Assembly (NCBI GenBank): GCA_934476515.1
Contig: CAKSNZ010000030.1
Coordinates: forward strand, 1 to 27,440
DNA from: an uncultured Ruminococcus sp.
GTDB taxonomy: Bacteria; Bacillota; Clostridia; Oscillospirales; Acutalibacteraceae
Reading direction: 5' to 3'
Length of the DNA stretch: 27,440 nucleotides
In this document: positions 1 through 6,870 of the stretch, one piece after another
How the letters are laid out: the number at the start of each line of letters is the position of its first letter
Position numbering within the stretch: the first letter of the stretch is position 1
Made by a program: the position numbers and the translations under genes
Notes under the pieces: generated by a model
What the model saw: the letters and a program-made list of their open reading frames with translations, nothing else
What the model was told of the DNA's origin: nothing
The model's database searches: none

Positions 1-256
1 ATCCAAGCAGATGCTGTACCAAAAGTACGTTTCTCTGACGCTTCTTTGTCAATTCAATTGGCTCTACATGATACGGAGCACGATATTCAAAAGCTTTTAT
101 ATCAGAAATATTTGTAAGCCCCGTCAACACACCTTGGCCTTTTTCATCTCGTAAGCCTCTTTTTACACCATACTCTGAATACAGATTTTTACTAATGCTA
201 TCATTTTGTTCACAAAAAATTGCTTGCTGTTTCATATAATTTTCCAAATTGCTCAT
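1..256 (-). CDS. Citrate synthase-like protein, N-terminal fragment (cut by window edge)
   Basis: The frame opens at an ATG at 254-256 behind a good ribosome binding site (AAAGGAG, 8 bases upstream) and stays open to base 1, about 85 residues. Residues 1-58 match the usual N-terminus of clostridial citrate synthases: a short helical lead-in, then YGVKRGLRDEKGQGVLTGLTNIS. In that family this is followed by a lysine/valine-rich segment and a YRGY motif. Here the sequence after about residue 58 (near base 83) is a basic stretch, RAPYHVEPIELTKKRQRN, which I do not recognise as citrate synthase. Either this is a divergent member, or a junction (rearrangement or misassembly) lies near base 80. Citrate synthase condenses oxaloacetate and acetyl-CoA. 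The N-terminal identity is fairly secure; integrity of the gene is not. Confidence 0.6.
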   Translation of the reverse strand, partial: MSNLENYMKQQAIFCEQNDSISKNLYSEYGVKRGLRDEKGQGVLTGLTNISDIKAFEYRAPYHVEPIELTKKRQRNVLLVQHLLG

Positions 257-582
257 TTGAATCGCTCCTTTCATTCTGTTACGAACTTACATACTATACT
301 CAGATATTCTTGTTTCCGGAGCATTCAGCATTGTCTGTTCTTTTTCTTATTCTTATTCATTAGCAATACAATACAATGGAAAACTCAATTTAACCTCAAC
401 AAAATTTATTTTTATTCTAATATATGAAGGAGCTTTTCTTACTCCGTTGTATTAATCACTATTTTATTTTTTCATCTAATTTCCAGATAATATATCCTTT
501 ATTTTCAAGACAATAAATAGAAGAAGCCCTTTGAGAAAAAGATTTCTCCTCTCTCAAAGGGCAAGTTGGCAAACTGGAATTT
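257..582. other. Intergenic region without a gene
   Basis: This AT-rich stretch has no convincing gene on either strand. It holds the ribosome binding site of the citrate synthase-like gene (262-268), a weak TATAGT -10-like element for it on the minus strand near 292-297, and at its right end the terminator-like hairpin of the GNAT gene at 583. A short plus-strand reading frame across 206-427 has no ribosome binding site and overlaps the citrate synthase start, so it is not called. Confidence 0.5.
526..562 (-). terminator. Terminator-like hairpin after the GNAT gene
   Basis: GCCCTTTGAGA (526-536) pairs perfectly with TCTCAAAGGGC (552-562). It lies 20 bases past the stop of the minus-strand GNAT gene. 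The T-run that follows on that strand (TTCTTCTATTTATT) is interrupted, so efficiency is uncertain. Confidence 0.65.
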
Positions 583-1008
583 CTATTTGTGTTGCCATGT
601 CATTACATAATCTTTTTCTCCGGTAGCCTCATCTAAGCCACTATGCTGAATCTCAAATCCTTCTCTCTTATAAAAAGATATTGCCCGTGCGTTCTTTTGG
701 TATACGTTCAAGTGCAACTTATTCCTTTTATCCTTTGCATAATTCAGCAGAATTTTACCTATACCCTGCGATTGCATTTCACCAGAAACAAAAATGCCCT
801 CAACATATTCATCATTTAACCCTATAAAACCCTGTATTTCTGTATCATACTCATACACATAAACCTCTGCTAGTAACAACGCTTCTTTTACTGATTTGAA
901 ATTGCTTTTCCAGTATTCGGCGGGGATAAAATTATGTGCCTTTATATTTGTATCCAACCATATATCTGCAACTTTATTTATATCATCCCTTTGAAATTCT
1001 CTAATCAT
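583..1008 (-). CDS. GNAT-family N-acetyltransferase (YjaB-like)
   Basis: This 141-residue protein has the size of a single GNAT domain. GNAT enzymes move an acetyl group from acetyl-CoA to an amine. The acetyl-CoA pyrophosphate-binding motif is visible as MQSQGIGKILLNYAK (about residues 78-92), after the beta-strand VEGIFVSGE. The C-terminal NARAISFYKREGFEI block is typical of the family. The overall plan (IWLDTN near the N-terminus, then KAHNFIPAEYW, then the motif) resembles E. coli YjaB. The start is supported by GGAGAG 8 bases upstream. It lies 31 bases downstream of a second GNAT gene, probably on the same transcript, and is followed by a hairpin. The substrate cannot be told. Confidence 0.85.
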   Translation of the reverse strand: MIREFQRDDINKVADIWLDTNIKAHNFIPAEYWKSNFKSVKEALLLAEVYVYEYDTEIQGFIGLNDEYVEGIFVSGEMQSQGIGKILLNYAKDKRNKLHLNVYQKNARAISFYKREGFEIQHSGLDEATGEKDYVMTWQHK

Positions 1009-1039
1009 AACGGTGACTCTCCATAAACTTGAATTTAAA

Positions 1040-1483
1040 TTATAACGGTCTTTGCAAATACACCATATCTACCAACTGTATTCCACTCTCATAGATTGGG
1101 TGGTCATAATTATCTATAAAGAAATTTGATATGATATGCGAACGGACAAAACCACACTTTTCATAAAATGGTATTGTCAGTGGGCTATCGCCTGTTCCCA
1201 CTTGCAGAATGGCATATTGCTCTCTGTAATTATTAACAATAAACTCAATTAAGGCTCTTGCATAACCTTTCCCTTGATATTCTGGAACTGTCGCAATGTT
1301 CTTGATTTCAAGTATGTCATTTTCTTTATCGGTTATGACACACTCACACTTGACCCCATTATCATCAAGTACATACATCTTGCCGTTATCAAGATAACGG
1401 TCAACCATATCTTCCTGCTCATCTGCTAATAGGAGCAAATCAAGATATTGTTTTTTATTTTCTTTAACTTCAATAATTTTCAT
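1040..1483 (-). CDS. GNAT-family N-acetyltransferase
   Basis: This is a single-domain GNAT protein of 147 residues if started at the ATG at 1481-1483, which has a GAAGGTG ribosome binding site 7 bases upstream. The frame stays open upstream to 1645, but that 54-residue extension is basic, unlike the family, and unsupported by a ribosome binding site. The acetyl-CoA motif is VPEYQGKGYARALIEFI, preceded by the strand IKNIATV. The FYEKCGF block near the C-terminus is also diagnostic. An acidic region (ADEQEDMVDRYLDNGKMYVLDD) comes first, as in several clostridial relatives. It probably forms a two-gene unit with the GNAT at 583-1008. Substrate unknown. Confidence 0.85.
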   Translation of the reverse strand: MKIIEVKENKKQYLDLLLLADEQEDMVDRYLDNGKMYVLDDNGVKCECVITDKENDILEIKNIATVPEYQGKGYARALIEFIVNNYREQYAILQVGTGDSPLTIPFYEKCGFVRSHIISNFFIDNYDHPIYESGIQLVDMVYLQRPL

Positions 1484-1704
1484 CAATCGCACCTTCAAAT
1501 TCCTATTTGCATTTCCATTCATTTTGAAAATGGGCAACTCCGATTGGAATTGCCCACTCATTGCACTAATTATGCGATTTTTTCTTGTTTGCACCGATTT
1601 CTGCATCAAATGATGTAAGTTTGATGTAAATCGCTGTTTTTTCATTTTTTATCAAATGAAGTACGTCCCGTCTATTTGGTAAAACGGTACATCATTACAT
1701 CAGC
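1484..1704. other. Intergenic region with hairpins and TGATGTAA repeats
   Basis: An imperfect hairpin lies at 1532-1555 (GGGCAACTCC paired with GGAATTGCCC, one mismatch). TGATGTAA occurs at 1611-1618 and again, shifted, at 1623-1628 (GATGTA), and its reverse complement TTACATCA is at 1695-1702, just past the lysS stop. No convincing lysS terminator with a T-run is visible here. Confidence 0.35.
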
Positions 1705-3618
1705 TTAATAGAGCTTTGCACCGGCAGGGATATGGTTATCAACCATTAGTAGGTGTAGCTTTTCTTCTCCTTCTTCTTCATGAACGGCAGAAAGTAGCAT
1801 ACCACAAGAATCAATACCCATCATTGCTCTTGGTGGTAGGTTAGTAATAGCAATAAGTGTCTTGCCTACTAATTCTTCAGGTTCATAATAAGCGTGAATA
1901 CCACTTAGGATTGTACGGTCAGTACCTGTACCGTCATCAAGAGTAAACTGTAGAAGTTTCTTTGACTTAGGAACTGCTGTACATTCCTTAACCTTTACTG
2001 CTCTAAAGTCAGACTTACTGAATGTATCAAAATCAACAAAATCCTTAAATAATGGTTCAACCTCTACCTTAGAGAAGTCAATCTTTTCTTCCTTAGGTTC
2101 AGCAACCGGCTTGTTAGCAGATTTTGATGCACCTACAGGCTTCATTGTTGGGAATGCAATAACATCACGAATTGTCTGTGAGTTAGTTAGTAGCATAACA
2201 AGTCTGTCAATGCCCATACCCATACCACCTGTTGGAGGCATACCGTATTCCATAGCAGTTAGGAAATCTTCATCAATCATATTAGCTTCTTCATCACCAT
2301 TTTCACGAAGCATCATCTGATGTTCAAAACGACCTCTCTGGTCAATTGGGTCATTAAGCTCTGTATATGCGTTAGCAAGTTCGCCACCTGCTACGAAAAT
2401 TTCAAATCTTTCTACTAGTAGTGGGTTATCTTTCTTTCTCTTTGTTAAAGGAGAAATTTCTACCGGATAGTCAATTACGAATGTAGGCTGAATTAGCTTA
2501 TCTTCTACATATTCATCAAATGCTTCAGCAAGAACATTACCCCAAGTATCAGTTGGCTTAACCTCCAGCTTAAGTTCCTTTGCAACTTCCTTAGCCTTTT
2601 CAGTGTCGCCCATAAATTCACCAAAGTCAACGCCGGTCTGTTCTTTAACTGCATCAATCATTGTAATTCTCTTAAATGGAGCTTTTAGAGAAATTTCATA
2701 ATCACCGTATGTAATATCTTCTGTACCGTTAACAGCCATACAAGACTTGTTGATAAGTTCTTCGGTAATATCCATCATACCGTTATAGTCTGTATATGCC
2801 TGATATAGTTCGATAGTAGTAAATTCAGGATTATGTCTAGGGTCCATACCTTCGTTACGGAAAATTCTACCGATTTCATAAACTCTTTCCATACCACCGA
2901 TGATAAGTCTCTTTAGAGGAATTTCTGTTGCAATTCTCATATACATATCAATGTCAAGTGTGTTATGGTGAGTTACGAATGGTCTTGCTGATGCACCACC
3001 CGGAATTGTGTTTAGTGTTGGAGTTTCAATTTCAACAAAGCCCTTGCTATCCATAATGTTACGGATAGTAGAAACAATCTTACCTCTCTTGATAAATGTT
3101 TCCTTAACTTCAGGATTCATAATAAGGTCAACTTCACGCTGACGGTATCTTAGGTCAACATCCTTTAATCCATGATACTTTTCAGGTAGTGGAAGAAGTG
3201 ACTTTGAAAGAAGCTTAACACCTGTTGCGTGAACAGAAACTTCGCCCATCTTTGTTTTGAAAACAAAGCCTGTACATTCCATAATATCGCCAATATCCCA
3301 CTTTTTAAGACCTTTGTATGTTTCTTCGCCAAGGTCATCAAACTTTGCGAAAACCTGCATTTTGCCTGTACGGTCATATACATCCATAAACATAACCTTA
3401 CCTTTGCCACGCTTAGACATAATTCTACCGGCAATTGTTACTGTCTGGTTTTCGTATTTTTCAAAGTTATCTGAAATATCTTTGTTTAGTGTATCTCTGG
3501 CTGAAGTATTGACCATATAAGGATCGTTACCGGCAGCCTGTAGTTCTGCTAACTTGTCACGGCGAACCTTTAATAGGTCACCACCGTTGTTCTTGTTCTG
3601 GTTATTCTGTTCACCCAT
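1705..3618 (-). CDS. lysS: Lysyl-tRNA synthetase (class II) with C-terminal tRNA-binding domain
   Basis: LysS charges tRNA-Lys with lysine in the cytoplasm. The protein has 637 residues; bacterial class II LysRS usually has about 500. An OB-fold anticodon-binding domain spans about residues 57-140 (TVTIAGRIMSKRGKGKVMFMDV). The catalytic domain follows, with motif 2 at FRNEGMD (253-259) and motif 3 at GMGMGIDRL (465-473). After a charged, Ala/Pro-rich linker (about 492-524) comes an extra domain (525-637) with the signature of Trbp111/EMAP-II-type tRNA-binding OB folds: DFRAVKVKECTAVPKSKKLLQF, then NLPPRAMMGIDSCGMLLSA. That module is normally found at the C-terminus of bacterial MetRS or as a free protein. 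The ribosome binding site (GGAAAGGAA) lies 7 bases before the ATG. greA is 67 bases upstream on the same strand. Confidence 0.97.
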   Translation of the reverse strand: MGEQNNQNKNNGGDLLKVRRDKLAELQAAGNDPYMVNTSARDTLNKDISDNFEKYENQTVTIAGRIMSKRGKGKVMFMDVYDRTGKMQVFAKFDDLGEETYKGLKKWDIGDIMECTGFVFKTKMGEVSVHATGVKLLSKSLLPLPEKYHGLKDVDLRYRQREVDLIMNPEVKETFIKRGKIVSTIRNIMDSKGFVEIETPTLNTIPGGASARPFVTHHNTLDIDMYMRIATEIPLKRLIIGGMERVYEIGRIFRNEGMDPRHNPEFTTIELYQAYTDYNGMMDITEELINKSCMAVNGTEDITYGDYEISLKAPFKRITMIDAVKEQTGVDFGEFMGDTEKAKEVAKELKLEVKPTDTWGNVLAEAFDEYVEDKLIQPTFVIDYPVEISPLTKRKKDNPLLVERFEIFVAGGELANAYTELNDPIDQRGRFEHQMMLRENGDEEANMIDEDFLTAMEYGMPPTGGMGMGIDRLVMLLTNSQTIRDVIAFPTMKPVGASKSANKPVAEPKEEKIDFSKVEVEPLFKDFVDFDTFSKSDFRAVKVKECTAVPKSKKLLQFTLDDGTGTDRTILSGIHAYYEPEELVGKTLIAITNLPPRAMMGIDSCGMLLSAVHEEEGEEKLHLLMVDNHIPAGAKLY

Positions 3619-3636
3619 TTTTTATTTCCTTTCCAT

Positions 3637-3662
3637 AATAAAAGGCAGTATCAAGAACTGCC
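3637..3662 (-). terminator. Terminator-like hairpin between greA and lysS
   Basis: GGCAGT (3644-3649) pairs with ACTGCC (3657-3662). On the minus strand it is followed by TTTTATTAT. The stem is only 6 bp, so it may attenuate rather than fully stop transcription from greA into lysS. Confidence 0.5.
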
Positions 3663-3685
3663 CTTAATTATCAATTTAATCTAAG

Positions 3686-4159
3686 TTATCTTGAAATTTC
3701 CATTACCTTGTAAGCTACAACGCCACCTGGAGTTTCGATTTCTGCAACATCATCAATTGCCTTGCCTAGAAGTCCCATACCAACAGGACTTTCATCAGAA
3801 ATCTGTAGCTTCTTAGGGTCACTTTCGTTTGAACCAACAATACGAATAGTCATTTCCATATCGTTAGCAAGATTTTTAATTTTTACTGTACTACCTAGAT
3901 GTACTCTATCATTGCTGATTTCGCTTTCATCAATAATAACTGCATTTTTAAGGCTTGCTTCAATATCTGCAATTCTAGCTTCAAGAATAGCCTGTTCATT
4001 TTTTGCATCATCATATTCTGAGTTTTCAGAAAGGTCACCATATGAACGAGCAACCTTGATTTTTTCTGCGATTTCAGTTCTTTTTTCGCCTTTAAGGACT
4101 TCAAGTTCAGCCTCTAATTTTTTAAGGCCTTCTTCTGTAAGCATAACCTGCTTTGCCAT
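3686..4159 (-). CDS. greA: Transcription elongation factor GreA
   Basis: GreA enters the RNA polymerase secondary channel and stimulates cleavage of backtracked RNA, rescuing stalled elongation complexes. The 157-residue length is normal. The N-terminal coiled coil (about residues 10-75) carries the family signature ARSYGDLSENSEYDDAKNEQ, including the acidic tip (DLSENSEYDDA) that coordinates the catalytic magnesium. The C-terminal FKBP-like domain follows (VGMGLLGKAIDDVAEIETPGG). The ATG at 4159 is chosen because a ribosome binding site (AAAGGA) sits 10 bases upstream. A frame extension to 4180 would use a TTG inside that site. It has its own consensus promoter at 4197-4224 and precedes lysS. 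Confidence 0.97.
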   Translation of the reverse strand: MAKQVMLTEEGLKKLEAELEVLKGEKRTEIAEKIKVARSYGDLSENSEYDDAKNEQAILEARIADIEASLKNAVIIDESEISNDRVHLGSTVKIKNLANDMEMTIRIVGSNESDPKKLQISDESPVGMGLLGKAIDDVAEIETPGGVVAYKVMEISR

Positions 4160-4196
4160 TAAAAACACATCCTTTTTCAAATAAATATACTATTTT

Positions 4197-4224
4197 ATTA
4201 TATCATTAATAAGGATTATGTCAA
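4197..4224 (-). promoter_or_regulatory. Sigma-A promoter of greA
   Basis: On the minus strand, TTGACA (4219-4224) and TATAAT (4197-4202) are separated by 16 bases. Both boxes are perfect consensus. Transcription should start about 4190, some 30 bases before the greA ATG. Confidence 0.8.
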
Positions 4225-4228
4225 TCCC

Positions 4229-5056
4229 CTAAACTACTGCTTTAGCAAGATATTTTCCCATACTTTTCACTGTACAAGTACAATTTTCGTTATAAGTTGT
4301 CTTTGGGATAAGTTCAGCCATATAATGTTGCCTACCTTTTGAAAACAAAGCTGATGCAAAGTACAAACTGTCCATATCCTCAGGTCGGTATTTTTCTAAA
4401 TTTTCCGGTATTTCAACACTATATCCATAGTAACATTGTGCATTCATATCAAAACAAGGTCTTTCACTTGTTAACACAATAGCTTTACTGTTTAAATCAA
4501 GAATTTTTCTGATTTGAGTTGGAGCAATTACAAGGTCAGCATCTTTCATTCTTGAAAGTCGGTCGGTATAAACTAAACTGACACCCATTTCATCCATCAA
4601 TTTATCGGAAATTTCCTTGTACTTTTTCTTGTTAACTGTTACCACAATAAAATTGTCAGTTAACTTACAAAGTTCATTTAAAAAATATTTATTGTTTCCG
4701 TCAATATCGTAATATACAATTTTCAATTTCTCCGGATTTTCCATTGTTTTCAGTAGTGACAATGCAAAGTTATTAGTCATAATCTTTGAAAATGTACTGT
4801 CAACAAACCTTTGCAGTCTGGAGTTTATTGGGAAAGAAATATTCTCACTGCACACTAAACACTTTGATTGATAACCTGCTCTGTTCTTTACAACTTTCCA
4901 ATTAATTTTGTCGTTATAGCTTATGTAAACCATCTGACGGATAATAAGGTTTTTTTCTTCCCCATAATCTTCAAGTAACTTATCCTTTATAAATGGCTTT
5001 ACTAATTTTTTCAATCCTTTTAGGTTTCTTTTTTCAATTCTAAATGTTGTTAACAA
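4229..5056 (-). CDS. Conserved-looking hypothetical protein, Rossmann-like C-terminal half
   Basis: I do not recognise this 275-residue protein. No signal peptide or membrane segment is visible. The N-terminal third is basic (about residues 8-30) and includes a CLVC pair near residue 68. From about residue 111 the pattern LKIVYYDIDGNNKYFLNELCKLTDNFIVVT, then DADLVIAPTQIRKILDLNSKAIVLTS, looks like alternating beta-alpha units of a nucleotide-binding or Rossmann-like fold. Five cysteines lie in the C-terminal 80 residues. The start codon is TTG (5054-5056) with a strong GGGGG Shine-Dalgarno 7 bases upstream; no ATG has comparable support. It sits between the FtsEX operon and greA, all on one strand. 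The Shine-Dalgarno lies inside a hairpin (see 5064-5102). Confidence 0.7.
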   Translation of the reverse strand: MLTTFRIEKRNLKGLKKLVKPFIKDKLLEDYGEEKNLIIRQMVYISYNDKINWKVVKNRAGYQSKCLVCSENISFPINSRLQRFVDSTFSKIMTNNFALSLLKTMENPEKLKIVYYDIDGNNKYFLNELCKLTDNFIVVTVNKKKYKEISDKLMDEMGVSLVYTDRLSRMKDADLVIAPTQIRKILDLNSKAIVLTSERPCFDMNAQCYYGYSVEIPENLEKYRPEDMDSLYFASALFSKGRQHYMAELIPKTTYNENCTCTVKSMGKYLAKAVV

Positions 5057-5063
5057 AGAAAAT

Positions 5064-5102
5064 CCCCCTTTGCGCTATTTCTATAATAGTATGCAAAGAG
5101 GG
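5064..5102 (-). promoter_or_regulatory. Hairpin that includes the ribosome binding site of the 4229-5056 gene
   Basis: On the minus strand CCCTCTTTGC (5093-5102) pairs with GCAAAGGGGG (5064-5073 region), one mismatch, with a second inner pairing (ACTATT with AATAGC). The 3' arm is the GGGGG Shine-Dalgarno of the downstream gene, and ATTTTCTTT follows. It could act as a terminator for the ftsEX operon, as a ribosome binding site switch, or both. Confidence 0.5.
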
Positions 5103-5126
5103 AAAAATTATGCTTATTTTGTTGAA

Positions 5127-5531
5127 CTAATTATTTTTTAATGAAGATTTTTTAATTAGCACATATGAACCGTCAGAAATTTTGAAACTCTTGTAGTCCT
5201 TACTGTATTTACCTTCATTATAGTCACTTTCCGGAACATAAAGAATGTTGTCATTATCAACACTTTTAACATATGTAGAGGATAAAGACTCTCTCAAAGT
5301 TTCTTCATCAATTGAACCCTTATAGTTCTCTCTAACTGCTGAATCAACCTCATAAAGTTTTGTAAACATTCTCTGCTTTTCGTTTAAGTCAGTAACCTTT
5401 GAATTAAAGGTATGCATTGCATAAACATAAGCACCGGAAAAAGCAATAGCAGAACAAACTGCTGCTATAGTAACAGTTAAACCTACCGGTACACCCTTTT
5501 TAACAGGTCGTCTTTCTCTTCTATCACTCAT
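5127..5531 (-). CDS. Membrane-anchored CtpA/S41-peptidase N-terminal domain, protease domain absent
   Basis: This 134-residue protein has a short basic cytoplasmic tail, one membrane segment (about residues 16-38, VPVGLTVTIAAVCSAIAFSGAYV) and an outside domain. The region MHTFNSKVTDLNEKQRMFTKLYEVDSAVRENYKGSIDEETLRESL closely follows the N-terminus of clostridial carboxy-terminal processing peptidases (CtpA, family S41). In those, PDZ and Ser/Lys protease domains follow. Here the protein ends after about 45 more residues with a lysine-rich tail and no protease. Seventy bases downstream an unrelated gene begins, so no remnant of the missing part is seen. It starts 2 bases after the M23 hydrolase stop, which suggests coupled translation. 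A full S41 protease commonly occupies this operon position in Clostridia, so this looks like a derived adaptor rather than a fresh pseudogene. That last step is inference. Confidence 0.75.
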   Translation of the reverse strand: MSDRRERRPVKKGVPVGLTVTIAAVCSAIAFSGAYVYAMHTFNSKVTDLNEKQRMFTKLYEVDSAVRENYKGSIDEETLRESLSSTYVKSVDNDNILYVPESDYNEGKYSKDYKSFKISDGSYVLIKKSSLKNN

Positions 5532-5533
5532 AA

Positions 5534-6841
5534 TCAGAACTCTGACATTGGGTCATACTTTGTACCGTTAATTCTACATTCAAAGTGTAGATGAGGACCA
5601 CTTGACCAACCTGTAGAGCCTACATAACCGATAACCTGACCCTTAGAAACATGAGAGCCTTGGCTAACAACTGCTCTTGTAAGGTGACCGTAAATTGTAC
5701 ATTTACCGTTACCATGGTCAATCCATACATAGTTGCCGTAGCCACCACCACAGCCACAAGAACCGGCCTTACCCCAGTTATGTGTACAAGAGTTATTGGA
5801 AACAACAACTCTACCTGAGTCAGCAGCAACTACTGTTGCACCCATAATGCTACCGTCTGAAATATCAATAGCACCGTGACCATAAGTACCTCTGTCTTCA
5901 CCGAATACTGATGAAAGTGCAGTATGTCCCGGTACAGGCCATGTGTAACCTGAACCTGATGGTGTTACCGGTGTGTAGCCACCACTGTTACTGCCACCAT
6001 TGTTGTTAGAGCCATTATTTGAACCACCGTTTGAACCGTTAGAACCAGTGCTTGAGTTATTCTTTCTAGCCTTTGCAGCAGCTTTCTTAGCCTGTTCTTC
6101 ATAGTATGATTGAATCTGGTCATCAATACCATTCAAAGCACCGTTATTAGCCTTAATAGCAGCTTCTTGCTTTTTGTTACGAGTATAAAGAGTGTTTAAC
6201 ACTTTACTGTTTTCATCAACAACAGACTGCAAGTCAGCTTGTTTAGTCTGTAGATTTTTCTTTTCTTTAACTTGTTTTGCCTTATCCTTTACTAAAGCAG
6301 TTTTTTCTGACTTAACAGTTTTCATATCTGTTTCAATATCAGAAATTAACTTTTCGTCAAAGTTACTTACATTTCTAACAAGTTCAACTTTATCAAGAAA
6401 ATCACTAAAGTCCTTAGCACCTAGGATAATTTCCAGAGAACTAACATCACCTGACATATAGATAGTCTTGATTCTCTTTCTTAGAGTATTTGTTCTTGAA
6501 CTAATATCGCTATTTAGTTTCTTGATTTTCTTTGTCTTAGCTGAAATTTGATTGTTAAGTGTTGTAATTTTCTCTTGGCTTACAACAATTTCATCATTAA
6601 CAGCATCAATTCTGTTAAGCAAGGTTTTCTGATACTTCTTTGTCTTAGCAATCTTACTGTTGTTTTTCTCTAATTCTTTCTCATATTGTTCTGACTTTTG
6701 CTTTAACTCTGCTTGTCTTTGTTCAAGTTCAGAAATAGAGTCTTGAGCAACAACTGTGCTAGGCTGTACCTTTGCACCAATAGCAAATGTGCCACCAACT
6801 ACAGTCAAAGCCAATATCGCCGAGATTATCTCTTTTTTCAT
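5534..6841 (-). CDS. Secreted M23 peptidoglycan hydrolase with coiled coil (PcsB/CwlO/EnvC-like)
   Basis: The 435-residue protein begins with a signal peptide (MKKEIISAILALTVVGGTFA). A long coiled coil follows (about 35-255), then a low-complexity Gly/Ser/Asn linker (about 258-298), then a C-terminal LytM/M23 domain (about 299-435). Zinc ligands and catalytic residues are visible: H322 and D326 in GHGAID, H386 in YGHL, and HLH at 417-419. M23 enzymes cut peptidoglycan cross-bridges. Proteins of this layout are activated by FtsEX through the coiled coil, and ftsEX lies directly upstream, so this is the likely FtsEX-dependent cell-separation hydrolase. The ATG at 6841 is used (AAAGGAG 7 bases upstream); the longer frame to 6877 starts at TTG inside ftsX. 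A Cys-rich loop (SCTHNWGKAGSCGCGGG) interrupts the M23 domain. Confidence 0.92.
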   Translation of the reverse strand: MKKEIISAILALTVVGGTFAIGAKVQPSTVVAQDSISELEQRQAELKQKSEQYEKELEKNNSKIAKTKKYQKTLLNRIDAVNDEIVVSQEKITTLNNQISAKTKKIKKLNSDISSRTNTLRKRIKTIYMSGDVSSLEIILGAKDFSDFLDKVELVRNVSNFDEKLISDIETDMKTVKSEKTALVKDKAKQVKEKKNLQTKQADLQSVVDENSKVLNTLYTRNKKQEAAIKANNGALNGIDDQIQSYYEEQAKKAAAKARKNNSSTGSNGSNGGSNNGSNNNGGSNSGGYTPVTPSGSGYTWPVPGHTALSSVFGEDRGTYGHGAIDISDGSIMGATVVAADSGRVVVSNNSCTHNWGKAGSCGCGGGYGNYVWIDHGNGKCTIYGHLTRAVVSQGSHVSKGQVIGYVGSTGWSSGPHLHFECRINGTKYDPMSEF

Positions 6842-6870
6842 TGCTATACTCCTTTCAGAGATAAAGTCAA

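Noticed and set aside
1..117. Plus-strand frame open from the edge to a TAA at 115-117
   Set aside because: It could be the tail of a plus-strand gene, but the minus-strand citrate synthase match covers 84-256 and nothing recognisable is encoded; only extension of the contig could decide.
206..427. Plus-strand 73-residue reading frame
   Set aside because: No ribosome binding site, Phe/Ser/Ile-rich low-quality translation, and it overlaps the start of the citrate synthase-like gene on the other strand.
1484..1645. N-terminal extension of the second GNAT gene
   Set aside because: The 54 extra residues are basic and not GNAT-like, and the internal ATG has a clear ribosome binding site.
4160..4180. 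Upstream TTG start for greA
   Set aside because: It lies in the ribosome binding site of the standard MAKQ start.
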